From: Flavobacterium denitrificans DSM 15936 | Lineage (GTDB): Bacteria > Bacteroidota > Bacteroidia > Flavobacteriales > Flavobacteriaceae | DNA length: 64,000 bases | Assembly (NCBI RefSeq): GCF_000425445.1 | Contig: NZ_AUDL01000008.1 | Coordinates: 434,001 to 498,000, forward strand | Direction of reading: 5' to 3' | Part shown: in pieces, positions 1 through 8,996 of the stretch | Numbering within the stretch: the first letter of the stretch is position 1 | Layout: every line of letters begins with the position of its first letter | Program-made: the position numbers and the translations under genes | Notes under the pieces: model-generated | Told to the model about the DNA's origin: nothing | Seen by the model: only the letters and a program-made list of their open reading frames with translations | Databases searched by the model: none

Positions 1-54
1 ATAACGATCAGGTTTTGTCGTTGCACCAAGCAACAAAGTTTTTTTATTTTTCAT
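1..54 (-). CDS. CoA-binding domain protein, N-terminal fragment (cut by window edge)
   Basis: An ATG at 54 on the minus strand opens a frame that stays open for all 18 codons to the window edge. It starts MKNKKTLLLGATTKPDRY, which matches the usual opening of small CoA-binding (Rossmann-fold, CoA_binding_2) proteins: a beta strand, then GA(S/T)T(N/K)PDRY forming the nucleotide-binding loop. Only the first strand and loop are visible, so the family is inferred from this short signature. A TAnnTTTG-type -7 element lies just upstream at 72-79. Confidence 0.65.
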   Translation of the reverse strand, partial: MKNKKTLLLGATTKPDRY

Positions 55-71
55 CTTTTTAAAATATTCTA

Positions 72-79
72 CAAAAATA
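72..79 (-). promoter_or_regulatory. -7 element upstream of the CoA-binding gene
   Basis: On the minus strand this reads TATTTTTG, matching the Bacteroidota -7 consensus TAnnTTTG. It sits 17 nt before the ATG at 54. No clear TTG is seen at the -33 position, so the call rests on one box. Confidence 0.4.
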
Positions 80-143
80 GCTAAAAAGAATGAGCTTAGC
101 TTGCCTTATAAATGCAGAATATTGACTCTAAAAAATTAACATC

Positions 144-174
144 AAAAAAAGTCAAGCTTTAAGCTTGACTTTTT
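144..174 (-). terminator. Rho-independent terminator of the C10 peptidase / lipoprotein pair
   Basis: A 9-bp inverted repeat (GTCAAGCTT at 151-159 and AAGCTTGAC at 161-169) is flanked by an A-tract on the left and a T-tract on the right. Read on the minus strand it lies just past the stop of the gene ending at 191 and is followed by seven T. It also separates that operon from the CoA-binding gene. Confidence 0.8.
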
Positions 175-190
175 CTCAATATTTCTTAAC

Positions 191-658
191 TCATTTTACA
201 AGAGTATAAACATATTTCTTATTATAGCCATCTAAAATCAGCTCGTTATTAAGCCAAACTTTATCAACTCCTGTATAACAGTGGCGTGTATCAAAAGTAG
301 ATTGCAAAGTATCTGCATGCTTTTCATCCCATTGAATATAAGTTACGGTCTTTTTATTTAAGTCAGAACTATTTAGAGGTATTGTAATCTGATATTTATT
401 TGTTATCATATTTTTAAAAATAGCTCTGAAATCTGGATTTAGTCCCTGCTCTTTGACTTCCCCATTTATCTCATAAAACAATCTGATTTTAGACACATCA
501 AAACCATTTGGAATTTCAGGATCTAGCAAATCCTCACCCTTAGCATTTAAAACAGAAAAACTCATGGATGTATCATAATTAAAACATAAAATATCTTCGT
601 CTTTGCTATCACATGCAAAAAAAAATATTGCGATTAAAAACATTAATGCTTTTTTCAT
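191..658 (-). CDS. Small predicted surface lipoprotein, possible partner of the C10 peptidase
   Basis: This is a 155-residue protein with a type II signal peptide: a hydrophobic stretch ending FFFAC, with lipobox Cys16. The residues after the Cys (DSKDED) are acidic, as in the Bacteroidota export signal that sends lipoproteins to the outer face of the outer membrane. The rest looks beta-rich with no enzymatic motif I recognise. It starts only 4 bp after the C10 peptidase stop, so the two are probably one transcript ending at the terminator at 144-174. In other bacteria C10 peptidase genes are often followed by a small inhibitor gene (Spi of Streptococcus, Bfi proteins of Bacteroides). That role is possible here from context only; the alternative is a generic flavobacterial lipoprotein of unknown function. 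Confidence 0.75.
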   Translation of the reverse strand: MKKALMFLIAIFFFACDSKDEDILCFNYDTSMSFSVLNAKGEDLLDPEIPNGFDVSKIRLFYEINGEVKEQGLNPDFRAIFKNMITNKYQITIPLNSSDLNKKTVTYIQWDEKHADTLQSTFDTRHCYTGVDKVWLNNELILDGYNKKYVYTLVK

Positions 659-662
659 GATT

Positions 663-1856
663 TTAAGGTTTAATGTTATATATCATTTTTGTATTTGAAT
701 TATAATTAGTGGCTCCTGGATTAAAATTATTAAATGCAAAGTAATCATTACCGTCACCTCCCCAGCCCCAATTCATATGAAAATACAAATAAGAAACTCC
801 TGTACAATCATTAAAATCATATTTAACACTCTTATAACCATCACAAACCCACATATGCCCGCTACTGGAATTACTTCCGCTCAAGATAACAGGCATTCCA
901 GCTATGATATTATTTTTCACCACTTGATAATCATAATTAGCCCAATCAGCTGAAGAATATTTAAATTGAGTTTTCAAAACGGTTCCCATATTAGCAGAGG
1001 CACTTACTCCCGTTGAACCACAACTATAGACAGGCTGTCCAGGATAGACATTACGAATTGCATTATGAATATCTAAAATAAAATTTGCAGAAGTAAGAGA
1101 TGCTGAGTTTGTAGGCATAGCTGACCAATCATAATTTGCAGGATATTGATAATATCTCATAACTTGTGCCATGGCAACAGGAACACAACCCGCTATAACT
1201 TGTGTACTATAACCACTACAGTTTATGTAGGGCAATTGATAATTATAAAGATTCCCCTGTTCCCATGTAGAACTTAAATATGGTCCTTGTGTCACTGTTT
1301 CAACATGCTCATAACACTTGTCTGGAGGAACCTTTCCAAATAAACCTTGATCAACAAAAATATTCTTAACTTGCCTCCACGCTAATTTATGTTCTTCCGT
1401 TTGTTTTAAGTTCGAATTCTGTATATCAGTAATTTGATTTTCAGAACTTTCCATCCAATCTTTCAAACCTTCTGAGTAAACACTTTCATTAAGTAAAAAT
1501 TTACCATCTTCTGAAAATGCAATTATTGGTTGCATTCTATTGTCAGACGATAAAATTATATATCCACCCCCGACATAGTTTATGACATAAAATACTGTTT
1601 TCCCTTTTTTATTCGTGACTTCATTTATACCTTGTATTGCCTTTTTTTCAATCCCAAAAGAATTCGTCTTCCTAGTCTGTGATTCTGCTTGTTTTTTAAA
1701 CGAAACGTCTTTAGCAATTTCCTTAGCTTGCGCTAACCCCACAAAATTTTCTTGAGATACTTGGCTTGAATTATCTGATTCGTTATCCTTTGAGCAGGAA
1801 AATAAAAAAAGTAAACTCAAAATAAAAATCCATTTGTTTCTTTTTAATTGTTTCAT
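663..1856 (-). CDS. C10 family (streptopain-like) cysteine peptidase, surface lipoprotein
   Basis: A 397-residue protease precursor. Residues 1-21 are a lipoprotein signal (LFLFSC, Cys21) followed by the acidic SKDNESD stretch typical of surface export. Residues about 35-170 match the Spi-type inhibitory propeptide, including the segment around GGGYIILSSDNRMQPIIAFS. The mature enzyme follows. The catalytic Cys is Cys224 in AGCVPVAMAQVMRYY, the catalytic His is His334 in SGHMWVCDGY, and the Trp-rich NWGWGGDGNDYF motif near 365-377 is the usual oxyanion/substrate-wall element of the family. Streptopain relatives degrade a broad range of proteins after propeptide removal. Length and domain order are normal and all key residues are present, so it should be active. 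It is the first gene of a two-gene unit with the small lipoprotein downstream. Confidence 0.93.
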   Translation of the reverse strand: MKQLKRNKWIFILSLLFLFSCSKDNESDNSSQVSQENFVGLAQAKEIAKDVSFKKQAESQTRKTNSFGIEKKAIQGINEVTNKKGKTVFYVINYVGGGYIILSSDNRMQPIIAFSEDGKFLLNESVYSEGLKDWMESSENQITDIQNSNLKQTEEHKLAWRQVKNIFVDQGLFGKVPPDKCYEHVETVTQGPYLSSTWEQGNLYNYQLPYINCSGYSTQVIAGCVPVAMAQVMRYYQYPANYDWSAMPTNSASLTSANFILDIHNAIRNVYPGQPVYSCGSTGVSASANMGTVLKTQFKYSSADWANYDYQVVKNNIIAGMPVILSGSNSSSGHMWVCDGYKSVKYDFNDCTGVSYLYFHMNWGWGGDGNDYFAFNNFNPGATNYNSNTKMIYNIKP

Positions 1857-2113
1857 AATTATGGTTTTAAAATTAGTAGCTTTAAAATAAACACTTCAAA
1901 ACCACTAAGCTTGCTACAATAAGCCACAATAACACAACTATAAGGCAACTGTTGTTTTTGACAGAACAAAGCCAATGACTTTCAAAACAAGATAACCCAG
2001 AATAATTATTGTAATAGATATCAAATTAATTTTACTTTTTCAAAAAACAGACTTAAAAAAATAAATTTCAAACCTTAAAATTTAACTACTTTTACTTGAC
2101 TAATCAAAACTTT

Positions 2114-2740
2114 ATGGATCTATTCATTTATTTATTTGCCGCACTTTTTTCAGTATTAAACCCTATCGGAACTGTTCCTATTTTTGTTGGCTTAACACAA
2201 CATGACTCTCAAAAAGAACGTTCCAGAATTTCACTCTGGACTGCCATAAATGTTGGTATAATTTTATTGGTTTCTTATTTTATCGGACAATATGTTTTGA
2301 GCTTCTTTGGAATTAGTATCGATGCTTTAAGAATTGCCGGAGGAATTGTAATCGTAAATTCAGGCTTCTCATTACTTTCTGGAAAATTCAACAAAAAACG
2401 AGGAATCAACAAAAAGATTGAAAATGAAGCACAACAAAGAAACGACATAGCATTAACACCACTAGCAATACCAATGCTTGCTGGCCCAGGATCAATGTCA
2501 TTGTTAATTGCTTTTTATCAGGAACATCATCAAATGGAGGAAATTATTTTTTCTTGCCTTGCTATTTTAGCTATTTCGGTTGTCATTTTTGCAATTCTAA
2601 AAAGCGCTCATTACTTAGCAAGAATACTTGGAGCTTCCGGAATTGTAGCCATTTCAAGAATTGTTGGCTTTATTGTAATTTCTATCGGAATTCAATATAT
2701 CGTAAGTTCGATTGTAAATATCATAAAAGGGAATTTTTAA
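2114..2740 (+). CDS. MarC family integral membrane protein
   Basis: MarC/YchE/YhgN-type protein of about 208 residues with six predicted membrane helices. It opens with a helix containing SVLNPIGTVPIFVGLT, the family hallmark, and has a second conserved patch (PLAIPMLAGPGSMSLLIAFY) after the central hydrophilic loop, which is rich in Lys/Arg (GKFNKKRGINKKIENE). The substrate of this family is not firmly known; the old link to multiple antibiotic resistance has not held up, and an amino-acid exporter role has been proposed. The frame is open from a TTG at 2096, but the ATG at 2114 (MDLFIYLF) places the first helix at the N-terminus as usual and is preferred. It converges on the ctlX operon, with a shared terminator between them. 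Confidence 0.9.
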   Translation: MDLFIYLFAALFSVLNPIGTVPIFVGLTQHDSQKERSRISLWTAINVGIILLVSYFIGQYVLSFFGISIDALRIAGGIVIVNSGFSLLSGKFNKKRGINKKIENEAQQRNDIALTPLAIPMLAGPGSMSLLIAFYQEHHQMEEIIFSCLAILAISVVIFAILKSAHYLARILGASGIVAISRIVGFIVISIGIQYIVSSIVNIIKGNF

Positions 2741-2755
2741 TATCATCAGAAAAAC

Positions 2756-2792
2756 AAAAAAGGGATAACGCTTAAAGTTTTATCCCTTTTTT
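2756..2792. terminator. Bidirectional terminator between the MarC gene and ctlX
   Basis: A 13-nt arm AAAAAAGGGATAA (2756-2768) pairs with TTATCCCTTTTTT (2780-2792) across an 11-nt loop. The A-tract on one side and T-tract on the other make it work in both directions, suiting its place between two convergent genes. Confidence 0.85.
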
Positions 2793-2813
2793 ATTTTTAT
2801 TAAAATGCTAATT

Positions 2814-3749
2814 CTAGCTTCTTGGCAAAAACACTTCAGCCATCATGCATCTTGCACTTCCGCCGCCGCAAGCTTCAATCGTATCTAAACTTGAGCTCAA
2901 AATTTCAGCATGTTTTTCTAATTGTGTAATTTGTTTTGGAGTTAGACTCTGATGTGCAGAAGCACTCATAACAATATATTTTTTATCATTTGTCCCTCGA
3001 ACTTCCAACATATTTCCTGCAAAATTATTTACCTGGTCTTCTGTAATTAAAATGATTTCTTTTTTGTCATCTTTCAAATTATCCAAAACCATTTTACGTT
3101 CTTTTTTATCATCAATGCAATCTGCACAAATAACAGCAAAAGTTTCGCCAAGGCACATCATCACATTTGTGTGATAAATCAATTTTCGTTCTCCATCAAC
3201 AGTTTGAAAAGCTTCAAAAATTACTGGGGCATAATCAAAATCTTCACAGAATTCAATAAATAACTCTTCATCTGCACGTGGCGATAATGCGCAATATGCC
3301 TTTGCATTGGCACGATCTAAAAGCAAGCTTCCTGTTCCTTCTAAAAAATAGCCATCATCTTCCGCAGATGTATAATCCATTATATTAGAAATTTCAAAAC
3401 CTTTCTCTTCTAACGTGTCCAAGATATCTTCACGACGTTCTTGACGTCTGTTTTCGGCAAACATTGGATAAAGCGCTACATCTCCATTTTCATGAAATGA
3501 AACCCAATTATTTGGAAAAATACTGTCCGGAGTATCTGTTTCCAATGTATCTTCAACAACTGTTACATCAACTCCTACCGCACGAAGTTTTTCTACGAAA
3601 GCATCAAATTCTTGCTGTGCTTTAGCATTTACAGTACTTGGCAAAAGCCCGTCTAATACTTTTTGGTAATAATTATTTACTGCGGTCTGCTCATTCATTC
3701 TGAATGCAACTGGCCGAATCATCACGATTGCATTAGTTGTTTGTTTCAT
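2814..3749 (-). CDS. ctlX: Citrulline hydrolase CtlX (arginine deiminase-fold enzyme)
   Basis: A 311-residue enzyme of the guanidino-group-modifying (pentein) fold. It starts TTNAIVMIRPVAFRMNEQTAVNN and carries the family blocks IFPNNWVSFHENG, FLEGTGSLLLDR (acidic substrate-binding residue), YHTNVMMCLGE (catalytic His) and the C-terminal ACGGGSARCMMAE with catalytic Cys301. These match CtlX, described in Francisella as a citrulline ureidase that converts citrulline to ornithine, ammonia and CO2. It lies 77 bp downstream of an arginine deiminase-like gene in the same direction, so the pair could take arginine to ornithine without carbamoyl phosphate. Assignment to CtlX, over another deiminase, rests on the motif pattern and length. 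Confidence 0.8.
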   Translation of the reverse strand: MKQTTNAIVMIRPVAFRMNEQTAVNNYYQKVLDGLLPSTVNAKAQQEFDAFVEKLRAVGVDVTVVEDTLETDTPDSIFPNNWVSFHENGDVALYPMFAENRRQERREDILDTLEEKGFEISNIMDYTSAEDDGYFLEGTGSLLLDRANAKAYCALSPRADEELFIEFCEDFDYAPVIFEAFQTVDGERKLIYHTNVMMCLGETFAVICADCIDDKKERKMVLDNLKDDKKEIILITEDQVNNFAGNMLEVRGTNDKKYIVMSASAHQSLTPKQITQLEKHAEILSSSLDTIEACGGGSARCMMAEVFLPRS

Positions 3750-3773
3750 GATTTTATATTTTTTTTGTTTCAG

Positions 3774-3813
3774 GTTTCACGTCTCAAGTTTTATAAAATG
3801 TGAAACGTGAAAC
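3774..3813. repeat. Inverted repeat in the gap between the two deiminase-fold genes
   Basis: GTTTCACGT (3774-3782) is complementary to ACGTGAAAC (3805-3813). The minus-strand sequence here (AAACTTGAGACGTGAAACC then TGAAACAAA) closely resembles the sequence just before purE at 60655-60690, suggesting a dispersed repeat. There is no T-tract on either side, so it is not a typical terminator. Confidence 0.5.
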
Positions 3814-3826
3814 TAAAAAACTATTT

Positions 3827-4741
3827 TTAATCTCTAATTAATGGAAGTGTTGAACATCTCAACAATCCTTCTTGTTTTGCAATTTCAGCGTACGGAATTT
3901 CTTCAACAGTAAAACCATTTGCACGAAGCCAGTTATTTAAACGAGTGAAATTTTTCTCAGAAACCACAACATTTTTATCAATAGAAAATACATTTGAAAA
4001 CATATTGTACATTTCATTTCTTTCGATATGAAATAAATTTTCTTTTCCAAAAAGATTCACCAAATACAAATAATCAGCTTCTTCGCGAAAACCTCTTTTG
4101 TAGATAATTCCTTTATTTTCGCCTACTGGCTGAAAACAGCAATCTAAGTGCAATGCATTATCTCTGGCTTCCAATTTAGACTTTACCAAATCAAATTCTT
4201 TTACAATTTTATTTGGAAACAGTTCTTTAATAAAATTAACGCCATGCATATTGGTTCTTGCAGTAATATAATCTTTATAATCACTGCCTTTGTAAGTTCC
4301 TATAAAAATATGGTCGTTCCAAAGCATTACATCTCCTCCTTCTATATGAACTTCTTCAGGCGGACGCACCACTTTTAATGGATCAATTTGATCTATTACA
4401 TATTGAATAGCATCCAATTCTCTCTCTCTGTCTGGAAGAATATTTGATTTTACAAAAACATTATCAATTACAAACCCAATATCTCTAGCAAATATTTGAT
4501 TATAATTTTCAATCATTTCCGGACGATAAACAGTTACATCATATTTCTGAAAAACGGCATTAAAAGCATCCATTTCAGCAACCATATCTTTTTCTACAGG
4601 ATAAGTTCCTGCTTTAATATGTTCCAATGACTTAGGATCATAAGCCTCCTCCAGTGTTGGAGTCGGCCCATTATGAACAGCAGAACCCAAAACTACGGCG
4701 CGAAGCCGCGATGTTTCGTTCTTTACATTTAATTGCAACAT
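3827..4741 (-). CDS. Arginine deiminase / amidinotransferase family enzyme
   Basis: A 304-residue pentein-fold enzyme. The conserved active-site blocks are in order: FARDIGFVI (about residues 88-96), EGGDVM (acidic pair), HLDCCF (catalytic His with Asp) and LLRCSTLPLIRD at the very end, with catalytic Cys296. The Cys context (RC-S-T-L-P-L-I-R) is closer to arginine deiminases than to the glycine amidinotransferases. Family members hydrolyse or transfer the guanidino group of arginine-like substrates. Arginine to citrulline is the most likely reaction given the citrulline hydrolase gene that follows. It is shorter than classical ArcA (about 400 residues), so the exact substrate is uncertain. 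It is the first gene of the pair, with a -7 promoter box at 4761-4768. Confidence 0.78.
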   Translation of the reverse strand: MLQLNVKNETSRLRAVVLGSAVHNGPTPTLEEAYDPKSLEHIKAGTYPVEKDMVAEMDAFNAVFQKYDVTVYRPEMIENYNQIFARDIGFVIDNVFVKSNILPDRERELDAIQYVIDQIDPLKVVRPPEEVHIEGGDVMLWNDHIFIGTYKGSDYKDYITARTNMHGVNFIKELFPNKIVKEFDLVKSKLEARDNALHLDCCFQPVGENKGIIYKRGFREEADYLYLVNLFGKENLFHIERNEMYNMFSNVFSIDKNVVVSEKNFTRLNNWLRANGFTVEEIPYAEIAKQEGLLRCSTLPLIRD

Positions 4742-4760
4742 AACTATATTATATTTTGAG

Positions 4761-4768
4761 CAAATATA
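4761..4768 (-). promoter_or_regulatory. -7 element of the deiminase/ctlX pair
   Basis: Reads TATATTTG on the minus strand, a full match to TAnnTTTG, 19 nt upstream of the start codon at 4741. It lies immediately next to the gltA terminator, so the upstream transcript ends just before the new one begins. No good -33 TTG is visible. Confidence 0.5.
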
Positions 4769-4771
4769 AAA

Positions 4772-4797
4772 AAAGCTTCACAGTTAAGTGAAGCTTT
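4772..4797 (-). terminator. Rho-independent terminator of gltA
   Basis: AAAGCTTCA (4772-4780) pairs with TGAAGCTTT (4789-4797) across an 8-nt loop. On the minus strand the hairpin lies just past the gltA stop (4804) and is followed by a T-run. Confidence 0.8.
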
Positions 4798-4803
4798 CGT
4801 TTT

Positions 4804-6081
4804 TTATTTATTAGACTTGAACTCTCTTAAAGGATGTCCAGTGTAAATTTGTCTTGGTCTTCCAATTGGTTCTTTGTTCTCACGCATTTCTTTCCATTGT
4901 GCAATCCAACCTGGCAATCTTCCTATAGCGAACATAACTGTAAACATATCTGTTGGAATTCCTAGCGCTCTGTAAATAATTCCAGAGTAGAAATCAACAT
5001 TTGGATATAAGTTTCTTGATTTGAAGTACTCATCTTCAAGAGCTGCTTTTTCTAATTTTCTTGCAATATCTAAAATCGGATCTTCAACACCTAAAGTTTC
5101 TAAAACTTCAGTAGCCGCTTTTTTGATGATTTTTGCTCTTGGATCAAAGTTTTTGTAAACTCTGTGTCCGAATCCCATTAAACGGAATGGATCATTTTTA
5201 TCTTTTGCTTTCGCCAAAAATTTATCCGTATCTCCACCATCTTTGTTGATTTCTTCCAACATTTCAAGTACAGCCTGATTTGCACCTCCATGAAGAGGTC
5301 CCCAAAGCGCCGAAACTCCAGAAGAAATAGAAGCAAATAAACCCGCATGAGATGAACCAACCATTCTTACTGTAGAAGTTGAGCAGTTTTGCTCATGATC
5401 TGCGTGAAGAATAAACAATTTATCTAATGCAGCAACAACAACAGGATTTGCGCTAAATGGCCCCGTAGGCAATTGGAACATCAATTGCATAAAGTTCTCA
5501 ACATATCCTTTTGTATTGTCATAATAATTCAACGGATATCCCATTGATTTTCTGTATGTCCAAGTTGCAATAACTAAAAATTTAGCCATTGTTTTGCAAA
5601 TTGCCTCATACATTTCTTTTTCATTATCAACATTAACTGCTTTTGGGTTGAAGGCAGTCAAAGCGCTTGTTAAAGCAGATAACACTCCCATTGGGTGAGC
5701 AGTTTTTGGGAAACCGTCAATGATATTTTTCATTTCTTCGTTAACTAAAGAATGTTTTTTAATACCATTTTCAAATTGCTCCAATTCAGCTGCTGTTGGC
5801 AATTCTCCAAAAATCAAAAGATAAGACACTTCTAAAAAGTTAGCTTTTTCAGCTAAATCTTCGATTGAATATCCTCTGTAACGTAGAATTCCTAATTCAC
5901 CGTCCAAGAAAGTAATTTCACTTGTACAAGATCCTGAGTTTTTGTAACCTGGATCAATTGTAATAATACCTGTTAAATCTCGTAATTTGTTAATATCGAT
6001 AGCTGATTCATTTTCACTCCCTGTGATAACCGGAAGTTCAATTTTCTTACCATCTACTTCTAATGTAGCTATTTTTGACAT
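4804..6081 (-). CDS. gltA: Citrate synthase (type II)
   Basis: A 425-residue citrate synthase, which condenses oxaloacetate and acetyl-CoA in the first step of the TCA cycle. The N-terminal beta domain of the hexameric Gram-negative type is present (ATLEVDGKKIELPVITGSE...). Catalytic elements are visible: the first His in WGPLHGGANQAVLEM, the second His in MGFGHRVYKNFDPRAK and the Asp in YPNVDFYSGI. The C-terminus (IGRPRQIYTG, then REFKSNK) is typical. It is transcribed alone or after eno. It has its own -7 element at 6120-6127 and its own terminator. Confidence 0.97.
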   Translation of the reverse strand: MSKIATLEVDGKKIELPVITGSENESAIDINKLRDLTGIITIDPGYKNSGSCTSEITFLDGELGILRYRGYSIEDLAEKANFLEVSYLLIFGELPTAAELEQFENGIKKHSLVNEEMKNIIDGFPKTAHPMGVLSALTSALTAFNPKAVNVDNEKEMYEAICKTMAKFLVIATWTYRKSMGYPLNYYDNTKGYVENFMQLMFQLPTGPFSANPVVVAALDKLFILHADHEQNCSTSTVRMVGSSHAGLFASISSGVSALWGPLHGGANQAVLEMLEEINKDGGDTDKFLAKAKDKNDPFRLMGFGHRVYKNFDPRAKIIKKAATEVLETLGVEDPILDIARKLEKAALEDEYFKSRNLYPNVDFYSGIIYRALGIPTDMFTVMFAIGRLPGWIAQWKEMRENKEPIGRPRQIYTGHPLREFKSNK

Positions 6082-6119
6082 AATATAATCGGAAATAATT
6101 CTATAAAATAATAATTTAT

Positions 6120-6127
6120 CAAATCTA
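6120..6127 (-). promoter_or_regulatory. -7 element of gltA
   Basis: Minus-strand TAGATTTG, a full match to TAnnTTTG, 38 nt upstream of the gltA ATG. No convincing -33 TTG is found at the expected distance. Confidence 0.45.
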
Positions 6128-6187
6128 AGGAATTTAAGACTAACTAAAAAAAGAATCCTGCTATGAATTTGTTAAAACTCCAAAAAA

Positions 6188-6213
6188 AAACCATCCGCCG
6201 CGGCGAATGGTTT
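6188..6213 (-). terminator. Rho-independent terminator of eno
   Basis: The arms AAACCATCCGCCG (6188-6200) and CGGCGAATGGTTT (6201-6213) are complementary except for one position that becomes a G-U pair in minus-strand RNA. It lies just past the eno stop and is followed on that strand by a long T-run. Confidence 0.85.
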
Positions 6214-6237
6214 AAAATCAATATATAACTAGTATGA

Positions 6238-7554
<1,317 letters not shown>

Positions 7555-7632
7555 TTATATTTTTTTTTCGAAATTATAAAAATATTTAATAGTAAAAACG
7601 TATTTAAACTATTATATAGCTTTATTTATTAA

Positions 7633-8751
7633 CTACATCGTTTTAGAGGCAGCCTCTTTGATGTTCTCAACAAATTGATCAAACAAATATGATGAGTCGT
7701 GCGGCCCTGGACTAGCTTCTGGGTGATATTGTACAGAAAAACAGTTTTTATTTTTCATACGCATACCCGCCACTGTATCATCATTCAAATGTATGTGAGT
7801 CAATTCTAATTCCGGATGCCCTTCTAAAGCATCTCTCTTTACAGCAAATCCATGATTTTGAGATGTAATCTCTCCTTTACCAGTTAGAAGATTTTTTACC
7901 GGATGGTTTATACCACGGTGTCCACCGAACATTTTGTAAGTCTGAACCCCATTAGCTAAAGCTATAATTTGGTGACCTAAACAAATTCCGAATAATGGCC
8001 TGTCATCAGCGATAATTTTCTTCGCAACTTCAATCACACCGTGTAATGGATCCGGATCACCTGGCCCATTTGACAAGAAAAATCCATCTGGATTAAATGA
8101 ATTCAAATCTTCGTATGTAGAATTGTATGGAAAAACCTTAATATAACAATCTCTCTTCGCAAAATTTCTTAAAATATTTTTCTTGATTCCAAGATCTAAT
8201 GCAGAAATTCTATATGTCGCGTTTTCATCACCTACATAATAAGGCTCTGTTGTTGAAACTTTTGAAGCCAACTCTAAACCTTCCATATTTGGCACGTTAG
8301 CTAGTTCCTTTTTCAAATCTTCAATAGAAGTTCCATCTGTACAGATAACTGCATTCATTGCGCCGTTATCACGAATGTAACTAACAAGAGCTCTTGTATC
8401 AACATCAGAAATACAAATTAAGTTTTGTTTCGCGAAATAATCTTCTAAACTTCCAGAAGCACCTTCTCTTGAATAGTTAAAACTAAAGTTTTTACAAACT
8501 AAACCAGCAATTTTCACGCTGTCTGATTCAACTTCTAAATCATTTATACCATAATTCCCGATGTGTGGATTAGTAGTAACCATAATTTGACCAAAATATG
8601 AAGGATCTGTAAAAATCTCCTGGTATCCGGTCATTCCAGTATTAAAACAAACTTCACCAAAAGTTTTACCGCTAATCCCGATAGACTTTCCATGAAAAAT
8701 AGTTCCATCACTTAGTAATAAAATGGCGCTTTGTCGTGTTGTGTATTTCAT
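7633..8751 (-). CDS. carA: Carbamoyl-phosphate synthase small (glutaminase) subunit
   Basis: A 372-residue glutamine amidotransferase subunit that supplies ammonia to CarB for carbamoyl phosphate, the precursor of pyrimidines and arginine. The N-terminal domain (residues 1-150) carries GKTFGEVCFNTGMTGYQEIFTDPSY-type blocks. The class I amidotransferase domain has the nucleophile Cys257 in FGICLGHQ and the His/Glu pair in QYHPEASPGPHDS. carB is not in this window. It is transcribed from its own promoter (8825-8855), independent of the ribosomal operon ending upstream. Confidence 0.97.
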   Translation of the reverse strand: MKYTTRQSAILLLSDGTIFHGKSIGISGKTFGEVCFNTGMTGYQEIFTDPSYFGQIMVTTNPHIGNYGINDLEVESDSVKIAGLVCKNFSFNYSREGASGSLEDYFAKQNLICISDVDTRALVSYIRDNGAMNAVICTDGTSIEDLKKELANVPNMEGLELASKVSTTEPYYVGDENATYRISALDLGIKKNILRNFAKRDCYIKVFPYNSTYEDLNSFNPDGFFLSNGPGDPDPLHGVIEVAKKIIADDRPLFGICLGHQIIALANGVQTYKMFGGHRGINHPVKNLLTGKGEITSQNHGFAVKRDALEGHPELELTHIHLNDDTVAGMRMKNKNCFSVQYHPEASPGPHDSSYLFDQFVENIKEAASKTM

Positions 8752-8824
8752 TCTTTAATTTGTATTGTTTTTTTTTTAATTGTGTATGAAACTTAAAAAG
8801 TTTCACTTGTAATTAGATATTTTG

Positions 8825-8855
8825 CAAATTTAATTCTTTAAAAGAGCGCTTCCAA
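8825..8855 (-). promoter_or_regulatory. Promoter of carA
   Basis: The minus strand shows -7 TAAATTTG (8825-8832) and -33 TTG (8853-8855) separated by 20 nt, matching the Bacteroidota housekeeping promoter. The predicted start gives a leader of about 70 nt. That leader contains a small hairpin (TGAAACTT at 8787-8794 with AAGTTTCA at 8798-8805) not followed by a T-run, so it is not an obvious attenuator. Confidence 0.65.
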
Positions 8856-8938
8856 GATTTTTTAAAACTTTCATTCGTAAAAATTAAACCTAACATTTTA
8901 AATAAGTTACATTTTTACAGTTTCAAAAAAACAAAAAA

Positions 8939-8969
8939 AAAGGATAAACTAAAAATTAGCTTATCCTTT
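8939..8969 (-). terminator. Terminator of the alpha/spc ribosomal operon, after rplQ
   Basis: AAAGGATAAACT (8939-8950) pairs with AGCTTATCCTTT (8958-8969), with one A/G position that is a G-U pair in minus-strand RNA. It lies 27 bp past the rplQ stop and is followed by a T-rich run on that strand. Confidence 0.85.
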
Positions 8970-8996
8970 ATTTTTATAGAATCATTACTTTCATAA

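Noticed and set aside
2096..2113. TTG at 2096 as the start of the MarC-type gene.
   Set aside because: The ATG at 2114 gives the usual family N-terminus directly before the first membrane helix.
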